DNA of 64,000 nt, from contig MOWL01000067.1 in the NCBI GenBank assembly GCA_002110485.1, forward strand, positions 806,001 through 870,000, read 5' to 3'. The stretch comes from Emergomyces orientalis (taxonomy: Eukaryota > Ascomycota > Eurotiomycetes > Onygenales > Ajellomycetaceae). A program made the position numbers and the translations under genes. The notes beneath the pieces are model-generated. The model was not told the origin of the DNA, did not search any database, and saw only the letters and a program-made list of their open reading frames with translations. Positions 37,118-48,874 of the stretch are shown here, piece after piece. Position 1 is the first letter of the stretch. Each line of letters opens with the position of its first letter.

Positions 37118-37886
37118 ATTATTCCATGGCATATCCGCAGAAGCCATATATACCATGTTAATTCACTTTATGAAACGATTTTTCTTTTTTCTTTTATTGA
37201 TCGATCCCAAGCAAGCCATGTTGATATCACATTTGCGCCCCGATCGAATTTTATAGACACAACGGAGTTCGCAAGCCAGGTGGAGTTTGGGTAATGGAAG
37301 AACAATGATCGAAATGCCTGTTTCCTAACGCAAGCACTGTATATACAATGCGCTTTATGCTATGCAGGAGACATGGTTCCCTACTCACCCAGGTCTAGGG
37401 TTGACTGCCGAGCTTTTTGATTTTTTGGATAACGCCGTAGAGAGTAGAACTGTGGTTACCTTGAATTTTAGATAATTATGTAGTATTCTATGATATGATA
37501 GATAACATACACCTACTTTCAGCTCTAATACTTAATACCATTCATTCACGTTTGTTGATATTTTTCCCCCCGCGGATGATGTAAACAATGCAAACATCCG
37601 CCGCATTCTCCCAAACCGCACTAAAGCAGACTAGCGCCCGCCAAAGAAAAAAAAAATACTCGACAATTTCAACATCCCACTTCGACTTCTCTTATTTCTC
37701 TCGTTTCTCCTCCCTTTTTCTCTCCATCCTTCTCCCTTCTCATCATCTATCTCTCCGTTTCCCTTTTCTAAACCTGGGGAGCTTTTTTTTATCAGGAATA
37801 GTTGTGAGGATTTGCATCAACTCCCTGTCTTTTCCATAGGACCCATCTGTGCGTGTGAAAAGCGTGTTTTGAAGGAGTCGTCCATC
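37118..37886. other. Intergenic, NPC1 to KAP123
   Basis: The NPC1 3' flank and the pyrimidine-rich leader of KAP123. No gene seen. Confidence 0.5.
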
Positions 37887-40800
37887 ATGGACCAGCAGCG
37901 GTTCTTGCAGCAGCTGCAGATTGTCCTGGATCGTGAGTACTTGAGCTTGTTATATATAATAATAATTTAGGATGAATGTCTCTGACTTGCAGCGTTTTTA
38001 TCGATATTTTACAGCGACCCAGGGCAGCGTCAAGGAAGCCACTGGTACCTTAAAGAAGGAATTCTATACCCAACCAGAATCCCTTCTTTTTCTCATCCAG
38101 GTCGCAACCTCGCATGATAATCAGAACCTGAGACAGCTTGCTGCCGTCGAATCTCGAACCCTAGTCTACAAGCATTGGCTCAAGATCCCTGCAGAGCCGA
38201 AACCACATGTAAGAGAGCAACTGCTCCGTGCTGCCCTAGGAGAAGGTACTTCCTTGGTCCGTCATGCCTGTGCGCGTATCATATCTGCTATTGCGAAGAT
38301 TGATATGGAGGACGGACAATGGGCGGATCTCCCAGGTTTTCTGCTCCAAGCCGCCGTAAGCCCCAAAGCTGATGAGCGGGCAACTGGTATTTACATCCTA
38401 TTTACAGTCCTCGAAACTCTGGGCGAGGGTTTCCAGGAGAAGTTCAACGACCTCCTTACTCTATTTGACAAGACTATTCGTGATCCTGAGAGTGCTGAGG
38501 TCCGCATTAATACCCTTCTTGCATTGAGCAAACTGGCGATGCACCTCGACGCCGAAGAGGATGAGGCACCCGTCAAGGCTTTCCAGAATATTTTCCCGGC
38601 CATGGTCGCAGTGTTGAAAGACTCGATTGACCAGAGCGATGAGGACCGGATCATCCAAGCTTTTCAGGTTTTCCAAACTCTCCTTGGCTGCGACCCGCAG
38701 TTGATGAACCCCCATCTCAAGAATTTCGCGCTGTTCATGGACCAAATTGCAGCCAACACCGAGTTGGATGACGACACCAGAACTCAGGCCATCAGTTTCC
38801 TCATGCAGTCCATCCAGTACAGAAAACTGAGAATCCAAGGTATGCAGATCGGCAGCCAGATTACCCTTACCTGTCTTCAAATCGCTACCGAGCTGGGTGA
38901 AACCGCTGAAGACGACGGTGACATTACTCCAGCGAGATCGGCGCTTGGTCTTTTGGACATGCTCGCACAGAGCCTCCCACCCAGTCAGGTCGTCGTCCCT
39001 CTCCTTAACGCCTTGGGCCAATACTTCAACAATAAGGACCCCGAGTATCGACGCGCTGGTATCTTGGCTCTTGGTATGTGCGTCGAGGGTGCTCCCGATT
39101 TCATTAGCACTCAGATCAAGGAGATATTCCCCGTCGTCTTCCAATTGCTTAGCGACCCTGAACCCATGGTTCGCCAGGCAACCTTGCACGGCGTTGCGCG
39201 AATTGCCGAAGCTCTCGGTGAGGATGTCAGCCAACAGCATCAACGCATTATGCCCCTCCTCCTGACAAATCTCCAGAGCACAATGCAGGAGTGGAAAGGT
39301 GAGGAAAGCGGCCCAGTCATCGACATCATGAAGGCTGCCATCAGCGCAATGGATGCGGTGGTTGATGTCCTGGGCGAGGGTGATGTTATCCAATACCAAA
39401 GCGAGGTGGTGCCAATTTTGCACAAGTTGATCAAACATCCCAATTTCAAGGTGAAAGCTCTTACAGCAAGCGCTTTGGGGTCCATTGCTTCATCTGCCGG
39501 TGAAGCTTTCCTCCCGTTCTTTAATGAGTCGATGCATCTCATGCAGGACTACGTTACCATGAAAGACAGTGAGGATGAGTTTGAACTTCGCGCTTGTGTC
39601 ACTGACGCTATGGGAGAAATGTCTGCTTCTGCTGGCCCAAAACATTTCAAGAACTACGTCGAACCCTTAATGCGTGCTAGTGAGGAAGCCCTCCAGCTTG
39701 GCCACTCCAGATTAAAGGAAAGCACATACCTTTTCTGGGGCTCCATGTCCAAAGTTTACGGTGAAGACTTCACTCCGTTCTTAGATGGGATCGTCAAAGG
39801 ACTTTTCGCATGCCTCGACCAGGAGGAAACTGATCTTGAAGTTGAACTGGGCGAGGCTGCCAGGGACCTTATTGGCCAGGAAGTTACCATTGCTGGCCGT
39901 AAGGTTCGCGTCGCGGGCGATGAAGATGACGACAACGACATTTCTGCCCTCGACGAGTCCAACATTGAAGATCTCGATGTTGACGGCGAGGATGACTGGG
40001 AGGACTTTGTCACCGTCGGCCCCGTTGCCCTTGAAAAAGAGGTTGCCGTCGAGGTTATTGGTGATATCATCACCCATGCCAAGAAGGCCTATCTTCCATA
40101 TTTCGAGAAGACCATCGAACAGATCTTACCACTTTGCGAGCATCCCTATGAAGGTATCCGAAAGAGCACTATCAGCACTCTTCACCGCGCGTACGCTGCC
40201 CTCTGGCAGGTTTGTGAAGAATCTGGCCAGATGGAGAAATGGGTGCCCGGTAAGGGAATGGGAATGAGCGAGCCACCGAATGAGCTCAAGAAACTCACCG
40301 AAATCTTGATCACCGCTACGATCAAGATGTGGGCCAATGAAGAAGACAGGTACGTGGAAGAGAACCGTTTCCTCTTTTTCACTTTTTCACGTTTATTGCG
40401 CTCTTTATTGCCAGTATATCTTTTCAATGATGACAACACTTCGTAATCCCAGCTCACTCATACACACAAAATGTGTGACTGATGTTAACGCGAAAACTTC
40501 CATCGTGAAGCTGAGAAATGTTTAACTGCTTATGTTCCTATTCGAGCATTGCGGTTTCAATTTGTTGAATTTTTATCTGTTTCAAGAAAATTATTCAGTT
40601 GCTAACGCAGTCTATCTGTCTAGGGAAACCGTTGCCGATATTAACCGCAACGTCGCTGAAAATCTCAAATACTGCGGACCATATCTTGTCTCTGATGCAT
40701 CCGTTCTCGACAATGTCGTCACTATGGTCACCACCATCATCACCAAGCAACACCCCGCTCAACAGGATTTCGGTGCTGATGACGAAGACCGTGCTGGCCT

Positions 40801-41607
40801 GGAAGAACTATCCGAGTTCGACTGGGTTGTCATTGACACTGCCTTGGACGTTATTTCTGGCCTTGCCATTGCACTTGGCGGTAATTTCCTTGGCCTATGG
40901 CCTCACTTCGAGAAAACCGTCCTCCAGTACGTTGGCAGCAGCGAACCTCTCGAACGCTCTACCGCGACTGGCGTCCTGGCTGAAATCATCTTCGGGTTGG
41001 CTGACTCAATCACACCGCTCACTACTAAATTCCTTGAGTTGCTCCTGCGCCGCCTGAGTGACGAGGATGCCCAGACAAAGAGTAATGCTGCCTACGCCAT
41101 CGGCCGACTTGTCGAGAGATCCAACGCCGATCAGGAAATCATTCAAGCCTATCCTACAATCCTCGAGAAGTTGGAGCCCTGTTTGCATATCCCCGACGCC
41201 AGACTTCCAGACAACGCCTCTGGCTGCCTTAGCCGCATGATCTTGAAACACCGCGACAACGTCCCTGTGGCCGATGTACTTTCCGCTCTCGTCGATCTTC
41301 TCCCTCTCAAGAATGATTTCGAGGAGAATGACCCCGTCTACCGTATGATTTGCCAGTTGTGTATGTTTCCCATCCCGTTCTCCTTTTTGTTTTTAACGCA
41401 TGTCCTCTAACAGAATCTTCAGATAAATGGGAAGACCCAACCGTCCGGAGTCTGACCCCACGTCTGATCCCCATCTTCCAAGCCGTTCTCACTGGTGACT
41501 CCGACCAGCTCGACGATGAACGACGTGCCGAACTCATCGAACTCGTCTCCTGGCTGAACAAGATGCAACCTGGAGCGGCTAGCTGGATCGAGCAGCTGGG
41601 TCAATAA
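37887..41607 (+). CDS. KAP123: Importin beta Kap123 (importin-4 type)
   Basis: Karyopherin that imports ribosomal proteins and histones H3/H4 through the nuclear pore (family role). Exons 37887-37932, 38015-40349, 40624-41360 and 41423-41607 give 1100 aa, the expected length. The N-terminus MDQQRFLQQLQIVLD-PTQGSVKEAT contains the Ran-binding first HEAT repeat. HEAT pairs continue throughout, with an acidic loop near residues 640-670 (DEDDDNDISALDESN). The third intron (274 nt) is the longest. At the last junction the acceptor at 41,421-41,422 gives QLYKWEDPT; the earlier AG at 41,413 would create a stop. Confidence 0.96.
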
Positions 41608-42164
41608 ATTGCCCTCCCACACTCTTTTAACGAATTGAGAACGAGGACCAACGACGATATGGCACAAAATAGATTTTCTTTCCTTTTCCTTTTTATGTTT
41701 CAAGGAAATTCATTATGATGTAGATAAAATAATACCCCCTCAACTGACCGCGTGCACACTTAGTGGATGAATGAGAACGCGCATTGGCACGGATTGGGGT
41801 GGAACGGACTGGGGCAAGCTCATTGGGTAAAAGAGATATAACACTAGCATAGCGATGGCAGATGGGAGGATGGATGGATGGATGGACTATACAAACTATA
41901 TACCCCATAGTGAAATGGGTGATGAGATAACTGAGTGAACTTGAGCCGGATACAAAATATATTTTGCGAGCTGTGATGATTTCACATGAAATTTGGGTTT
42001 ACATGATTTCAGATGGTATTACGCCGTTTCATAATTGATTGTTAATTGCGATTTATTATACATCCATTTGCTCCGCATGATGATGAGAAAATCGGAGGAT
42101 AGGAAAAGCTGAAAAAGGTCCCTCTACATCTGTCCTCCTTGCCCCTGCATGTTCTCTCCCGTCA
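41608..42164. other. Intergenic between convergent KAP123 and MDR genes
   Basis: The 3' flanks of convergent genes, with a short ATGG repeat near 41,868-41,885. No gene. Confidence 0.5.
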
Positions 42165-43533
42165 CTACACATCCTGAACCTTTACGATGACCTTACCCTT
42201 TGCATGCTTCGTCATACTTCGCTCATAAGCCTAACTCCCAAAGAAAAGAAAACAACGTCAGCCAAGCTCATCCACGCAACCCAGCAGCAACCCGCTTTTC
42301 CAGCACAGATTTAAAAAAAATATATAAAAAAAATAGAAAACTAGTCAACATTACATACCTTCATTACATCCCCCATCCCCCACACCGAATCCACAACAAC
42401 CCTCAACTTCCCCTCCTCGACCAACCTCCGCACCTTCTCAATCCTCATCTTGGATGAGCCCGTCCTGACAAGCGAAAAGCCTCCAGGGCCCCCGCCTAAG
42501 AAGCTGGGAAGGAACATGATCCTCATTAACGAAAGGGCCATATGGCAGATTCCCATGAATGTTGTGGGCGGGTAGAGCATCCCTATGTTCAAGAATGTGT
42601 GCGGCCGGTCGCGGGTGGGGCGGGTAAGGTAGGCGGCGCTATGATCGTAGAGGGGCTGGATGCCGATCGTGTCTAAGATAAGGTCGAAAGGGGAGGTGGA
42701 GTAGCGGGTTGCGAGGTAAAGGTGTAAGGGGTCGTGCTTGGTGTAGTCGATGATCTTTTCACAAAAGGTTAGAAGGAATATACATGACCACGTCTATCAC
42801 ATCGTAGGACTGCTGATGCAACCCTATTTCACCTTTTTCTTGGGATACTTACCTCATCAGCCCCCATGGCCTTGACCAGCTCCTCATTACTCCCCGAGCA
42901 AACCACCACGACTTTCCCCGTCTCTCCTAGAATATCCTTCACAAGCTGTACAGCCATCAACCCTGTTCCAGAACTGCCGCCATTAATCAACACCTTATCC
43001 CCGCTCCTCACCCCAGCCCTTGTAACAAGATTCAACGCCGTACACCCTGTAACAGCTATCCCCGCTGATTGCTCAAAAGACACATTCTCCGGCTTCCGAA
43101 TCAAGTTTTCCGCCGTCGCAACAACGTATTCCGCTAGGGAGCCGCGGCCCTTACGGACCACATCGAGAGTGGGATCATTCATACCCAGTACTGGGGTGCC
43201 GGGTGGGAACTCCGCGTGGAGAGCAGCATCCGCATTGACGGGAAGTGCGGCGACGATACCTGAGAACTCAAATTCGGCGACTCGAGGCGGTGTCTTCTGG
43301 AGCAGGATGGTTGGACAGCCGGACATGATGAAACGCATGGTGGGATTTATGGAGGAGTGGGAGACTTTTATGAGGAGTTCCGTGGAAGAAAGTGTCGAAG
43401 GGGGCGGGACAGGGTGATCCGTGGATAATTGGAGGGTTTCCAAGGGAGAACCCGCTTTTGCGTACGTCCACGCTTTCATAGATTTGGGGAGGGAAAAAGG
43501 ATTGTCGGCAGGATTACTACTCGATGGATTCAT
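42165..43533 (-). CDS. Zinc-independent medium-chain dehydrogenase/reductase (quinone-oxidoreductase-like)
   Basis: NADPH-dependent reductase of the MDR superfamily, close to the RTN4IP1/quinone oxidoreductase group; substrate unknown. Inferred exons (minus): 43533-42853, 42754-42359 and 42230-42165, 380 aa. GroES-like N-terminal part includes VSHSSINPTMRF and FEFSGIV; the catalytic zinc ligands of alcohol dehydrogenases are absent. The Rossmann motif is VLINGGSSGTGLMAVQL, followed by VVVVCSGSNEELVKAMGADE and IDYTKHDP, then DLILDTIG. The last exon encodes RSMTKHAKGKVIVKV, the standard family ending. Confidence 0.92.
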
Positions 43534-45497
43534 GGTGACAGCAAGTAATCTGTTTGTTATGACTGGGTCGTATTTGGGATGCGAGCTGTTGGAATGCTCA
43601 GATACTTCAAGTGGATTTGAACCTATGCTGTATACCTAGGAATATTGGTGGAAGAAACATTGAGAATTGGCGAAATCAAGGCATCTGGGTATATTTATTC
43701 TGCTCCTGGGAAGGCAATCCTTTGCGCACCCATCCAGTCGGCATTATGGATTCGTTCGGGCATTTGAACCTCACTTTCGGCGTCATGGTATTTTCGACGC
43801 ATTCGGGCGTCGAAAAAAATGAGGCCGGACATTCAGCATCGAGTTCCAAAGGATTGGCACTCCAGTTAATGACGCGAAGTTTGAAAAATCAATCCAAAGC
43901 GTCGACTTTGCCGAATAAATACATCATTAACGTCCAAAGTTCTCTATGTTATGGGAGTTCCAAGACAAACTGGATTGAGCTATCTGGGTAACAAGGTTGA
44001 GACTAAATTAGGGCTTCGGCGGCAGGAATAGGGGCATGCCAAGGCTTTTTTTATAACACCGACAAAAGATCCCTCCCAAATAACCAAATCCCCACCGGAC
44101 TGTCCGACACAGGCTCCTGCGAACTCGCTGCATCCATTTCATCGCTGTACGGATTATAGTATTTATTTGTTGAGTGGTCTACTCGATTACGCGCACCCCA
44201 TCACCATAAGATGTGGCTGGTCAGAAAGAAAAAAATACTATCTATTGCTATGCCCACAGCATACTTCGTGGGACAGTTCATGGTCTTCCTCTCTCTTTGT
44301 ATCAGAACGTTGTCCAGTGTCAATGGTACACTCCCTGTTCCTAGTCTTGCGCTATCGAGGACAAGGACGATAACTCTGAAGAGGATGTTTGCACCCGACG
44401 TGTTTTGGATCCCTAGCTTGCGGTCGTCTGTTTGCCCCTTAGGTCTCCCTTGAACCATTATTTCGCTCTGCTCTGGGACTGCTAAGCTTTCGATTATGGA
44501 CCGGACCGGGACCAATGTCATGCGTCCCGAATGTCGCCTTAACCAGTGGTATCGTTTGTGTTCCTCGTCTGTGGATGGGCCAGATGGAGTCTCTTTGCGA
44601 AGCCTCACCGCAACTGCCAGGCCACTTTGGCCCTGCTCCAACGATGAGTAGGTCCATGACTGCTAAATCTGAAGCTTCTGAAGCTATTTTTATCGTGGTA
44701 AACTTCGTTAATAAGCAGACGGGTTTCGGCTTTATTAGAGCAACCAGAGGTTGAACAGGAAAAGTACTCTTCCCTGGGCCAATCAACGCTTTACTGCTTT
44801 ATATAAACGTTTTAAATACCAGTTCGCCATGATACTCCAATTTTTTGAGATATTGAGCTAATGCGATTTTCGCTGCTAAGGCTCCCAAGGGTTCTCGTGG
44901 CCCGCTTGTCAAAGGGGTTGAGCGATATGCAAAAAAAATAAAAATTCTAAACCCATTTCTATAGGACCTTGGGGACAAACAGATGCCTACACTGCTGTTT
45001 AATATGTACGCATCGTTTGTCCAAAAGCAATTCATAGAAATAATCATTGTAGTATTTTGGGTCACACCGCCCTCTGGCCCTATCATAGTGGTTCCGGGGC
45101 CTCCAGCTACTTCGTGGTCAAAAGAGTGACTGACCCCAACCAGACCCTACTGTCGGGAATAGCTAAAAATGTACTCCGTAGAGATGGAAATAGCAAGGCA
45201 ACAGTTGATTGTTAAATGCCAGAAAACGGCTCGCATTTACAGACGCAATTGGTTGTCACTGTAGTAACTTTATTACTAGACATTTAACCTCGGCACACCC
45301 CCAGCCAGAAATCACGTTCTATTCCAACATCTTCATAGGCTATATAAAAGGGTTATTTCAAGATGTTTCAAGATAGTTTGTGACGATACCCTTTTTATAT
45401 CTCATGATAATACTGTTTATGTACCAGAAATAAGAACTTGGGTTAATTGAAGGATCTCGGCGCATCGTAACTCCACCCACCGCCCCTTGGCAAAAAT
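43534..45497. other. 2-kb gap between divergent MDR and hydrolase genes
   Basis: Several overlapping frames of 80-150 codons occur on both strands without family motifs; they look like chance. No repeat or RNA recognised. Confidence 0.45.
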
Positions 45498-46779
45498 ATG
45501 CCTACATTACGTCCCACTAGTAAAGCAAACACGCTCACAATCCGTGAGAAGGCAGTCTTTTATGCTCTTATTCCAATCTTTCGTAATTCCTAATCTGTCT
45601 AGACTCGTCACTTATTCCCTTCAATCATTATACGGGTAAATACACACGTGCTTACTGATACTGAGAATTCTAGTAATCCGGCTCCTCACTACGCTCTCAC
45701 GGCAAACAAACAAATCTCTCCATTGGCGCCAAAAGCTAGCGCTCGCTTTTCTGCAAGTGCAAAGGGCTACATTTCCCGCAAAACAGCTGACCAGCAACCT
45801 TCGAAACAATCCAACCGGGTCAGCAGTTAAGGGCTACTGCGCCAAATACAGACTCGCTTATAAAGCAATCACCCTGACGGATATTCCCACTGGGGGCAAA
45901 GCGGGCTCGGGTGTACATGCGCCACCGTCAACCTTGCATTTTGTTACGCCCGTATCAACCACCGAAGATGGGCCGACGCTGCTTTATTTTCATGGAGGGG
46001 GATACGTCAATCCCCTCAGGGCAACTGGCCATATGCCTTTCGTTCTCCAGTGTGCTGCGGCCTGTAAAGCTAAGGAAGTAGTCTTCCTCGAGTATGCTCT
46101 AGCTCCGGAACATCAATATCCAACTCAGCTCATTCAAGCCGTGGCTACTCTTCGTTACCTGCTAAACGAGCTGTCACTGAGAGCGGAAGACATCATAATC
46201 GCCGGTGACAGCGCAGGCGGCAACTTGGCCGGGTCTTTGCTTACGCACATTATCAAACCATCACCGTACGCGGCACCCCTGGAGCTTCGTGGCGGGCAGC
46301 TTAGAGCTGTGCTGTTTGTGAGCCCTTGGACCATGATGACAGTTGATCAAGAAAGTTATGAGACGAATGATGGGAAGGATTACATTAATCGGGCCCAAGC
46401 GCTTGGGTTTAAGGGGAAGTGGAATCCTACTGAGGGAGATATATGGGCAGACCTTTGCGAAGGGGAAGGCGCTGAAGATGTCTGGAGTCAAGTGTTTCCG
46501 TCACCAGGGGGGTCGCCACGTCTGGTTAACAAAGCGATGGTGACAGCGGGGACGGCGGAAGTTCTTCTAGACAGCTGCCGGAGGTTCTCCAGGGACTGCG
46601 TAAAAGCAGAGCCTGTTACTGCTGGGCGGGGAACGGACTGGGGTGTCTTTGACGGGAAAGACTTTGTTTTGGCAGAGTGTGAAGGTGAAGTCCACGTCCA
46701 GCCCGCTCTAGATGCTGCGTTAGGTTATTATGAAGGAACCATGATGCGCGCAATTCTAAGGTGGTTGGAAGGCGTATAA
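45498..46779 (+). CDS. Membrane-anchored alpha/beta hydrolase (HSL/AB hydrolase-3 family)
   Basis: Esterase or lactonase of unknown substrate. Model: exon 1 45498-45582, exon 2 45674-46779, 396 aa. The first exon supplies the only suitable ATG (MPTLRPTSKANTL) and, after splicing, a helix AVFYALIPIFLIRLLTTL (about 19-36), probably an N-terminal membrane anchor. Oxyanion motif HGGGYVNP is near 134, then EYALAPEHQYP, nucleophile GDSAGGN near 206 and ISP-type VSPWTMM; the final histidine is probably in EGEVHVQP. Starting at an internal non-ATG codon near 45757 would lose the anchor. The neighbouring CaaX protein and carboxylesterase lie on the same strand. Confidence 0.88.
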
Positions 46780-47493
46780 TGGTGTTGTCCGTATCACCTT
46801 TGAGGTTCTATATATTTTATTATCAATCGCATTTTCACTCAAACGCTTGTTCCTTCTCTCCCTGCCTTCTATAGGACATTCAAACTAGCAGATGCAGAAG
46901 AACTAAAGAACGTCCATTATCCTCTTGTAGTGGCATCTATATCATGGGCCATAAGTCCAGGTTTCGGAGGGTAAACTAAAGCGCTACTATAATATTAACA
47001 GAGACACGAATCCATATTGAATACGCAGGCTTGTGAAGAGGGAATTGAATTTGTGAGGATAATGAGAATGACAAAATTAGCCCAGTTTCAGAATATTGAA
47101 TATTACCCAGAGAGAAGTCACATGCAGGGATTAGTATTTAACAAAACTATTTATAGAACCGGTTTTTAGGGCTGGCTCGACGACGAAGGCGATGACAGCC
47201 TCCCATTCGGGCGCTCAACAGCACGTTTCGAGGTTAATCCAACTTGCCTATCGAAACAAGACTCAGGACAAATGTAAGAAGGTGCGCAGATACAGAGGCA
47301 CTCTCTATCACTCTTCTGGCCATTCTGAGTGTCATCCACTCGCCATGAGTAGATACATGCATATCGAGGCGCCCAAAACCCTCTACTGACAGCCTCCCCG
47401 CAGGAAACTTCCCTCAAAAATATCCCTCGCTATAAATTTACTTGCCGGCGTACCCCACAACAGATAGTACCCCTTACGAAACCCCAAAAAACC
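46780..47493. other. Intergenic, hydrolase to CaaX protein
   Basis: About 700 bp. The last 70 bp hold the putative TATA box and a CCCCT stress-type element of the next gene. Nothing else seen. Confidence 0.5.
47431..47437 (+). promoter_or_regulatory. TATA box of the CaaX small protein
   Basis: TATAAAT lies 57 bp before the ATG at 47494. A CCCCT (STRE-like) element lies between them near 47,470. Both suggest a strong, inducible promoter; function is inferred. Confidence 0.45.
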
Positions 47494-47661
47494 ATGGCTT
47501 CAACCACTGGCTCCCAACTCGTCAACCACACTCTTCCCACCTCCTCCGGCTCCTCAGCTTCATCGACCGTTAGTAAACCTGTCAAGGGGGTTACCAAGCC
47601 CTGTTTTGGCTGCGGATGTGGTGGTGAAGATTGTGATTGTTTCATCTGTGTGGTTATGTGA
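47494..47661 (+). CDS. 55-aa cysteine-rich protein ending in a CaaX prenylation box
   Basis: Unspliced ORF, 55 aa. Residues 1-36 are Ser/Thr-rich with no hydrophobic signal peptide. Residues 37-55 read CFGCGCGGEDCDCFICVVM: six cysteines spaced CxxCxCxxxxCxCxxC, ending in Cys-Val-Val-Met. CVVM at the very C-terminus is a canonical farnesylation motif, and the same four residues end known ascomycete a-factor-type pheromone precursors (Neurospora, Cryphonectria). A prenylated pheromone precursor is therefore one reading; a prenylated, membrane-tethered metallothionein-like peptide is another. A TATA box sits 57 bp upstream. The cysteine density is far above that of surrounding chance frames and the stop directly follows the CaaX, so chance is unlikely though not excluded. 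Confidence 0.6.
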   Translation: MASTTGSQLVNHTLPTSSGSSASSTVSKPVKGVTKPCFGCGCGGEDCDCFICVVM

Positions 47662-48109
47662 GGATGTACTTGGTTATACCGATATGACTGCATGACAATG
47701 GGCTCAAGATGTTGATTGTTTCTGGGTTTCGAGCTCCTCGGAAGAGCTTGGTGGTGGATATCTAGTGCTCCATGTGTGTTAATTTTTTATCAGAATTTGT
47801 GGTCATTTTATTTTCGTGTCTTTTTACGCAAGCAAACATTAATATGAACAGTAGCGGGGGATGTTAGAAAAATCGGAGATGAGTTCATCCTATCACAGGA
47901 TACGATAAGTAGAATTTCAATCTGCCAATTTATGTTTTATATGTACATGTACCTAAACCAGAACCCATGATATATGTAACAAATTGTATGTAAAGCTAAC
48001 CAACCAAAGCTTGAAAATACGAAAAAGAAAATCGAGTAATTGATTTACGCCAACCGGCGGAGATCAAGATGAAAAGGCCAAAAGCCCCAACAAAGTAACA
48101 ATTAAAAGA
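47662..48109. other. Intergenic between convergent CaaX protein and 254-aa gene
   Basis: Short AT-rich 3' flanks; no gene seen. Confidence 0.5.
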
Positions 48110-48874
48110 CTAAGTACTACCAATAGCAGCCACCAGCACAAATGCCTGCAGAGCCCTCTGGCGATCAATTTCCTTCTTCAACATCAACAGACAAGTAGCC
48201 ACGACTAAGGCCTCATCTATCATTTCTGATGCATGTCGATCAAACACAAGCTCCCCACCATTCCCTGCCGTACGCTTTGACGTCTTAGACGGCATTGTCC
48301 GTTCATTCCGCAGCAGGTGTGCGACTCTTATCCGGCCTGCAACTTCAATTTTCTCTAGCACAAGAAGTCGTTCTTTCTTCCCATCCGGTCCAATTTCCTT
48401 TAAATACCTCCATTCAAACGCCGATCCATCAGGGGAAGAGAAATTGGTTGTTCGGGACGTGAATTTTCCCTTGACTTTAATCTGTGGAGAAGCCTTCTCT
48501 GATTCGTTCAGGAGATGAATGATGGGTTCCCTACTGGGACCGAAAAAGTATTCGGTGAGTATCAAGTCGCCGCGCTCAGGTGATGAAAGGGTTGAATTAC
48601 CCGAGCAGCGCTTTTTGCGTGTAGAAACGTATGCGACTGAAGTGTCCGGGTTCTGGATTTGAATTTCTCGCTGTGAGGCTGGGGTGGGTAGACGGACAAG
48701 TGCCTTTCCATGGGCATCGATGGATAGAGAGTGGCCAGGTATGAAGGAGGAGGGGCCTGTCACGAGCGTCTCTGTGGTTTCAGTTGAGCTAATTGAGGCT
48801 GCGGAGCTTTTGAGGATTTCTTTCTCGTTTGCTAGGTAGGCAGCATCGTGTGTTAAGGTTTTTTCCGACGCCAT
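48110..48874 (-). CDS. Conserved fungal protein of unknown function (254 aa)
   Basis: Single-exon gene with ATG at 48874. I recognise the sequence type as one found across Eurotiomycetes, but know no function. Residues about 45-200 alternate beta-like strands (SLSIDAHGKALVRLPTP, TEYFFGPSREPIIHLL, AFEWRYLKE), suggesting a beta-barrel or tubby/LURP-like fold; this is a guess. The C-terminus (EMIDEALVVATCLLMLKKEI) is a helix with hydrophobic stretches but not a clear membrane span. Ser/Thr-rich N-terminus, no signal peptide. Confidence 0.82.
   Translation of the reverse strand: MASEKTLTHDAAYLANEKEILKSSAASISSTETTETLVTGPSSFIPGHSLSIDAHGKALVRLPTPASQREIQIQNPDTSVAYVSTRKKRCSGNSTLSSPERGDLILTEYFFGPSREPIIHLLNESEKASPQIKVKGKFTSRTTNFSSPDGSAFEWRYLKEIGPDGKKERLLVLEKIEVAGRIRVAHLLRNERTMPSKTSKRTAGNGGELVFDRHASEMIDEALVVATCLLMLKKEIDRQRALQAFVLVAAIGST

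Noticed and set aside
38461..39438. 325-codon frame antisense to KAP123
   Set aside because: Shadow frame produced by codon bias in a long, strongly conserved coding exon.
43611..43991. Plus-strand frame upstream of the MDR gene
   Set aside because: No family features; overlaps a presumed promoter.
44201..44786. Two overlapping minus-strand frames
   Set aside because: Low-information sequences with non-family composition and an equally open opposite strand.
45757..46779. Hydrolase starting at an internal GTG
   Set aside because: The frame is open and protein-like further upstream, and an ATG exon at 45498 splices in frame and adds a membrane anchor.
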